A DNA stretch of 8,517 bases, taken from contig CALXGU010000061.1 of assembly GCA_944387905.1 (NCBI GenBank), positions 1 to 8,517 on the forward strand, read 5' to 3'. The notes under the pieces are model-generated. The model was not told the origin of the DNA and made no database searches. It worked only from the letters and a program-made list of their open reading frames with translations. Both the position numbers and the translations under genes were made by a program. The DNA is from an uncultured Clostridia bacterium. GTDB lineage: Bacteria > Bacillota > Clostridia > Oscillospirales > QAKW01. Numbering within the stretch: position 1 is the stretch's first letter; each line of letters begins with the position of its first letter. Positions 6,871 through 8,517 of the stretch are shown in pieces.

Positions 6871-6897
6871 GTCAAGTATGTGATTACATTTTATGCT
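6869..6897 (+). promoter_or_regulatory. Promoter of the small Cro/CI-type regulator
   Basis: TTGTCA (6869-6874, five of six consensus bases), a 17-base spacer, and TATGCT (6892-6897, four of six). Transcription would start near 6904, about 23 bases before the ATG. Confidence 0.55.
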
Positions 6898-6926
6898 GAA
6901 AATATACTTAAAAAGGCGGTAAAGAA

Positions 6927-7133
6927 ATGATAAGCTACAGACCGTTCTGGGAAACGCTGAAAAAGCGGGGCGTAACAACATACATTTTAATAAACAGACA
7001 TCATATCAGCAGTGCTACTATAAGCCGCATGAAAAAGGGCAAAGGAATAAGCACTATGAAAATAGATGATTTTTGCCGCATACTTGACTGCAGAGTAGAG
7101 GAAATAATAGAGTATTTATCAGACAATATGTAA
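6927..7133 (+). CDS. Small helix-turn-helix transcriptional regulator, Cro/CI (XRE) type
   Basis: A 68-residue protein consisting of one HTH domain, the usual size for the compact Cro/C1-type regulators common in Firmicutes. The opening ISYRPFWETLKKRGVT (2-17) is helix 1. Helices 2 and 3, the DNA-reading turn, are about YILINRHHISSATISRMKKG (19-38), with ISSATISRM as recognition helix. The end, MKIDDFCRILDCRVEEIIEYL (44-64), matches the typical family closing, in which an ILDC-type segment is followed by a conserved EEIIEY. No sensor domain is present, so it would respond through DNA occupancy or a partner protein. The start is ATG at 6927; the ribosome binding site is weak (AAGGCGG about ten bases upstream). 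Its targets are unknown: the palindrome at 6849 points to its own promoter, and the hydrolase downstream is another candidate. Confidence 0.85.
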   Translation: MISYRPFWETLKKRGVTTYILINRHHISSATISRMKKGKGISTMKIDDFCRILDCRVEEIIEYLSDNM

Positions 7134-7155
7134 TTATCTGCGGATCGGCAGACTT

Positions 7156-7299
7156 GCTGTGCGGCGCGGTCCTCAGCAGGGCAGGCGCCGGTATCGTCAG
7201 CTGTGCGGCGCGGTCCTCAGCAGGGCAGGCGCCGGTATCGTCGGCTGTGCGGCGCGGCCCTCAGCAGGGCAGGCGCCGGTATCGTCAGCTGTGCGGCGC
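7156..7299. repeat. Tandem array of a GC-rich 44-bp repeat, three full copies and one 12-base partial copy
   Basis: Units are 7156-7199, 7200-7243 and 7244-7287, with a partial copy of the first 12 bases at 7288-7299. They differ at only two sites: the last base of unit 2 (A to G, 7243) and base 15 of unit 3 (T to C, 7258). A degenerate remnant of a unit end (CGGATCGGCA) lies at 7141-7150. GCGCCG (unit bases 30-35) is the reverse complement of CGGCGC (bases 7-12 of the next unit), giving a 6-bp GC stem with a 15-base loop across each junction; the partial copy ends exactly at this arm, so three hairpins are complete. An alternative within-unit fold pairs GGCGC with GCGCC around an inner CCT-CAGC-AGG hairpin. 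The array is far richer in GC than its flanks. It is not CRISPR, since no spacers exist. Confidence 0.95.
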
Positions 7300-7380
7300 A
7301 AACCGATACGTTTTATCGTGTCAGTCATAATCATCATTCTCAGGCAATTTATGGACTCAGGCACAAATTTAAAAAAATTC

Positions 7381-7409
7381 ATGATAATTTAACAATTATG
7401 TGATATAAT
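7381..7409 (+). promoter_or_regulatory. Promoter of the alpha/beta hydrolase operon, extended -10
   Basis: ATGATA (7381-7386, four of six -35 consensus bases), 17 bases, and TATAAT (7404-7409) preceded by TGA, which makes an extended -10 element. Transcription would start near 7416, about 45 bases before the hydrolase ATG. Confidence 0.65.
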
Positions 7410-7460
7410 AACTAGTTGCAATTCAGTTTGCGACTATTACAACAGCAAAACGGTGATTGA

Positions 7461-8405
7461 ATGAAAACTATTACAAAAATACTTGCCGGTACTGCCGCAG
7501 CGGCCGTCACTGCCGCTGCTGTTACCGTACGTACCGTATCAGATTTTGCGATCAATTCACGTTCTCCTGTTTTCAAAGACAGACATGCCGGCGAAAAACC
7601 GCTGCCGCAAAGCACTCTTGCACAAAAGGTCACCATAAAAAATACTGACGGTATTTCACTGACCGGACATCTTTTAAAAGCCGAAAATGCAAAACGGTTT
7701 GTCATAGCGGTCCACGGCTGGCGCTCGTCCTGGCAGCATGATTTCAGACAGCAATGCCCGATGCTTGAACAGCTGGGATGCGATGTTCTGTATATCGACC
7801 AGCAGGCCCACGGCCTGAGCGGAGGAAAATATATAGGCTTCGGAATAAACGAGAGATTTGACTGTCTTAAATGGCTGCAATATGTCGAGTCAATAAACAA
7901 AAATAAACTTCCTATTTATTTGTTCGGAGTGTCTATGGGCGCAACGACTGTCATGCTGGCAAGCGAACTCATAGGCAGCGGACGCGTAAACGGCATTATA
8001 GCGGACTGCGGTTTTACTTCGCCTGAGGATATCTGGAGATATGCGATCTCCGTAAAGTCAAAATACGGAAATGAAAGCTTTTATCGCTTATCCGACAGAC
8101 TGTGCCTCAGAAGAGCCGGATACCGGGGAAATACACGTTCCACACTTCAGGCGCTGAAAAATACCGACATACCGTTTCTGTTTTTTCACGGCGGACAGGA
8201 TTTGTTTGTCCCGACATATATGAGCGAGCAGAACTACGATGCCTGCGTATCGCAAAAACGGCTGATAATCGTACCCGATGCCAAGCATGCAAGAAGCTGT
8301 CTTGTAAATCCTGAACTTTACAGATCAGAGCTGGAAGGTTTTTTCAGCAAATACGATAATTCTAACGAAACGGAACACAAAAATGACAATAAACAACACA
8401 CTTGA
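7461..8405 (+). CDS. Alpha/beta hydrolase, membrane-anchored or exported, YqkD-like
   Basis: A 314-residue serine hydrolase of the alpha/beta fold (serine aminopeptidase/lysophospholipase-like group, resembling Bacillus YqkD). The Ala-rich hydrophobic stretch after MKTITK (about 7-23) is a signal anchor or uncleaved signal. Fold landmarks: oxyanion HGW (85-87), DQQAHGLSGG (113-122), nucleophile elbow GVSMG with S158, acid D247 in HGGQDLFVP, and base H276 in DAKHARS. The Ser-Asp-His triad is complete. The C-terminus is a hydrophilic tail of about 15 residues rich in Asn, Lys and His, translated across the start of the next gene. The start ATG at 7461 has a modest GGTGA upstream. The substrate, an ester, amide or lipid, cannot be predicted. 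It overlaps the following gene by 23 bases, so the two are probably co-transcribed. Confidence 0.9.
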   Translation: MKTITKILAGTAAAAVTAAAVTVRTVSDFAINSRSPVFKDRHAGEKPLPQSTLAQKVTIKNTDGISLTGHLLKAENAKRFVIAVHGWRSSWQHDFRQQCPMLEQLGCDVLYIDQQAHGLSGGKYIGFGINERFDCLKWLQYVESINKNKLPIYLFGVSMGATTVMLASELIGSGRVNGIIADCGFTSPEDIWRYAISVKSKYGNESFYRLSDRLCLRRAGYRGNTRSTLQALKNTDIPFLFFHGGQDLFVPTYMSEQNYDACVSQKRLIIVPDAKHARSCLVNPELYRSELEGFFSKYDNSNETEHKNDNKQHT

Positions 8406-8517
8406 CAATAACGATACGCTGTCTTTGGGTATAGATATCGGCTCCACTACCGCGAAAATTGTCATAACACGGGGCGCGGATGTTATTTATGAAAAATACG
8501 AGCGCCATTTTTCAAAG
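8383..8517 (+). CDS. Acyl-CoA dehydratase activase-like ATPase (BadF/HgdC family), 5' end only
   Basis: Only the first 45 codons are in the window; the frame remains open at the edge. LGIDIGSTTAKIVI (15-28) is the phosphate-1 loop of the ASKHA ATPase fold as found in the BadF/BadG/BcrA/BcrD family, whose members use ATP to activate 2-hydroxyacyl-CoA dehydratases by electron transfer. YEKYERHFSK (36-45) resembles the start of the large activase/dehydratase fusion proteins of Clostridia, so the full gene may be long. The start at 8383 lies 23 bases inside the hydrolase gene. The ribosome binding site is weak (GGA eight bases before the ATG), which fits translational coupling. Plain kinase-like or BadF N-acetylglucosamine kinase relatives cannot be excluded from so short a piece. 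Confidence 0.75.
   Translation, partial: MTINNTLDNNDTLSLGIDIGSTTAKIVITRGADVIYEKYERHFSK

Larger units (their letters stand above)
7134..7460. other. 327-base gene-free region
   Basis: Between the small regulator and the hydrolase. It holds a small hairpin (TCTGC 7137-7141 with GCAGA 7148-7152, no T-run), then the GC-rich 44-bp tandem repeats, a 5-bp hairpin (CGATA/TATCG around 7303-7317), and an AT-rich stretch with the hydrolase promoter. Reading frames that run through the repeats on both strands show no family resemblance, no ribosome binding sites, and are explained by the lack of stop codons in GC-rich repeats. Confidence 0.8.

Noticed and set aside
6727..6930. 67-codon hydrophobic plus-strand open frame from a GTG
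   Set aside because: It would start inside the guaB terminator loop, has no ribosome binding site, and covers the palindrome and promoter of the regulator gene.
7156..7299. Possible CRISPR array
   Set aside because: The units are contiguous, with no unique spacers between them and no cas genes nearby.
7159..7403. Several overlapping Arg/Ala/Gly-rich open frames through the 44-bp repeats
   Set aside because: 44 is not a multiple of three, so the same DNA is read in all frames; low-complexity products and no ribosome binding sites point to non-coding repeats.

Overview
The window looks like chromosomal DNA from an anaerobic Clostridia-type Firmicute, probably a gut commensal. Evidence: moderate GC with AT-rich intergenic DNA, AGGAG-type ribosome binding sites, consensus sigma-A promoters, rho-independent terminators, a lipoprotein substrate-binding protein, and at the right edge the start of an activase of the 2-hydroxyacyl-CoA dehydratase type, a family of strict anaerobes. 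I cannot name the species. No phage, plasmid, insertion sequence, CRISPR array or RNA gene is visible.

Left part, minus strand (1-2580): a two-gene carbohydrate operon. It runs from a TTGACT/TATAAT promoter through a sugar phosphate isomerase/epimerase-like TIM-barrel protein into a GH78 alpha-L-rhamnosidase, which leaves the window at its 3' end. No secretion signal is seen on either protein, so small rhamnosides are probably taken up and processed in the cytoplasm.

Middle, minus strand (2575-5057): a complete polar amino acid ABC importer in the order lipoprotein binding protein, permease, ATPase. It starts from a perfect-consensus promoter whose spacer contains an ARG-box-like palindrome. 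A GC-rich hairpin lies in the binding protein/permease gap, and a strong terminator sits at the end.

Right part, plus strand (5099-8517): divergent from the importer is guaB, an IMP dehydrogenase of the distinctive Tritrichomonas foetus type, with its own terminator. Next comes a 68-residue Cro/CI-type regulator. A perfect 22-bp palindrome touches the -35 box of its promoter. Then come three full copies and one partial copy of a GC-rich 44-bp tandem repeat that can fold into hairpins between units. A membrane-anchored or exported alpha/beta hydrolase follows, and its 3' end overlaps the start of the dehydratase activase-like gene.

Most genes belong to known families. The points worth following up are the parasite-like IMP dehydrogenase, the hairpin-forming 44-bp repeat array, the palindrome at the small regulator, and the possible arginine-type control of the importer. 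I did not find convincing evidence of a wholly new multi-gene system.
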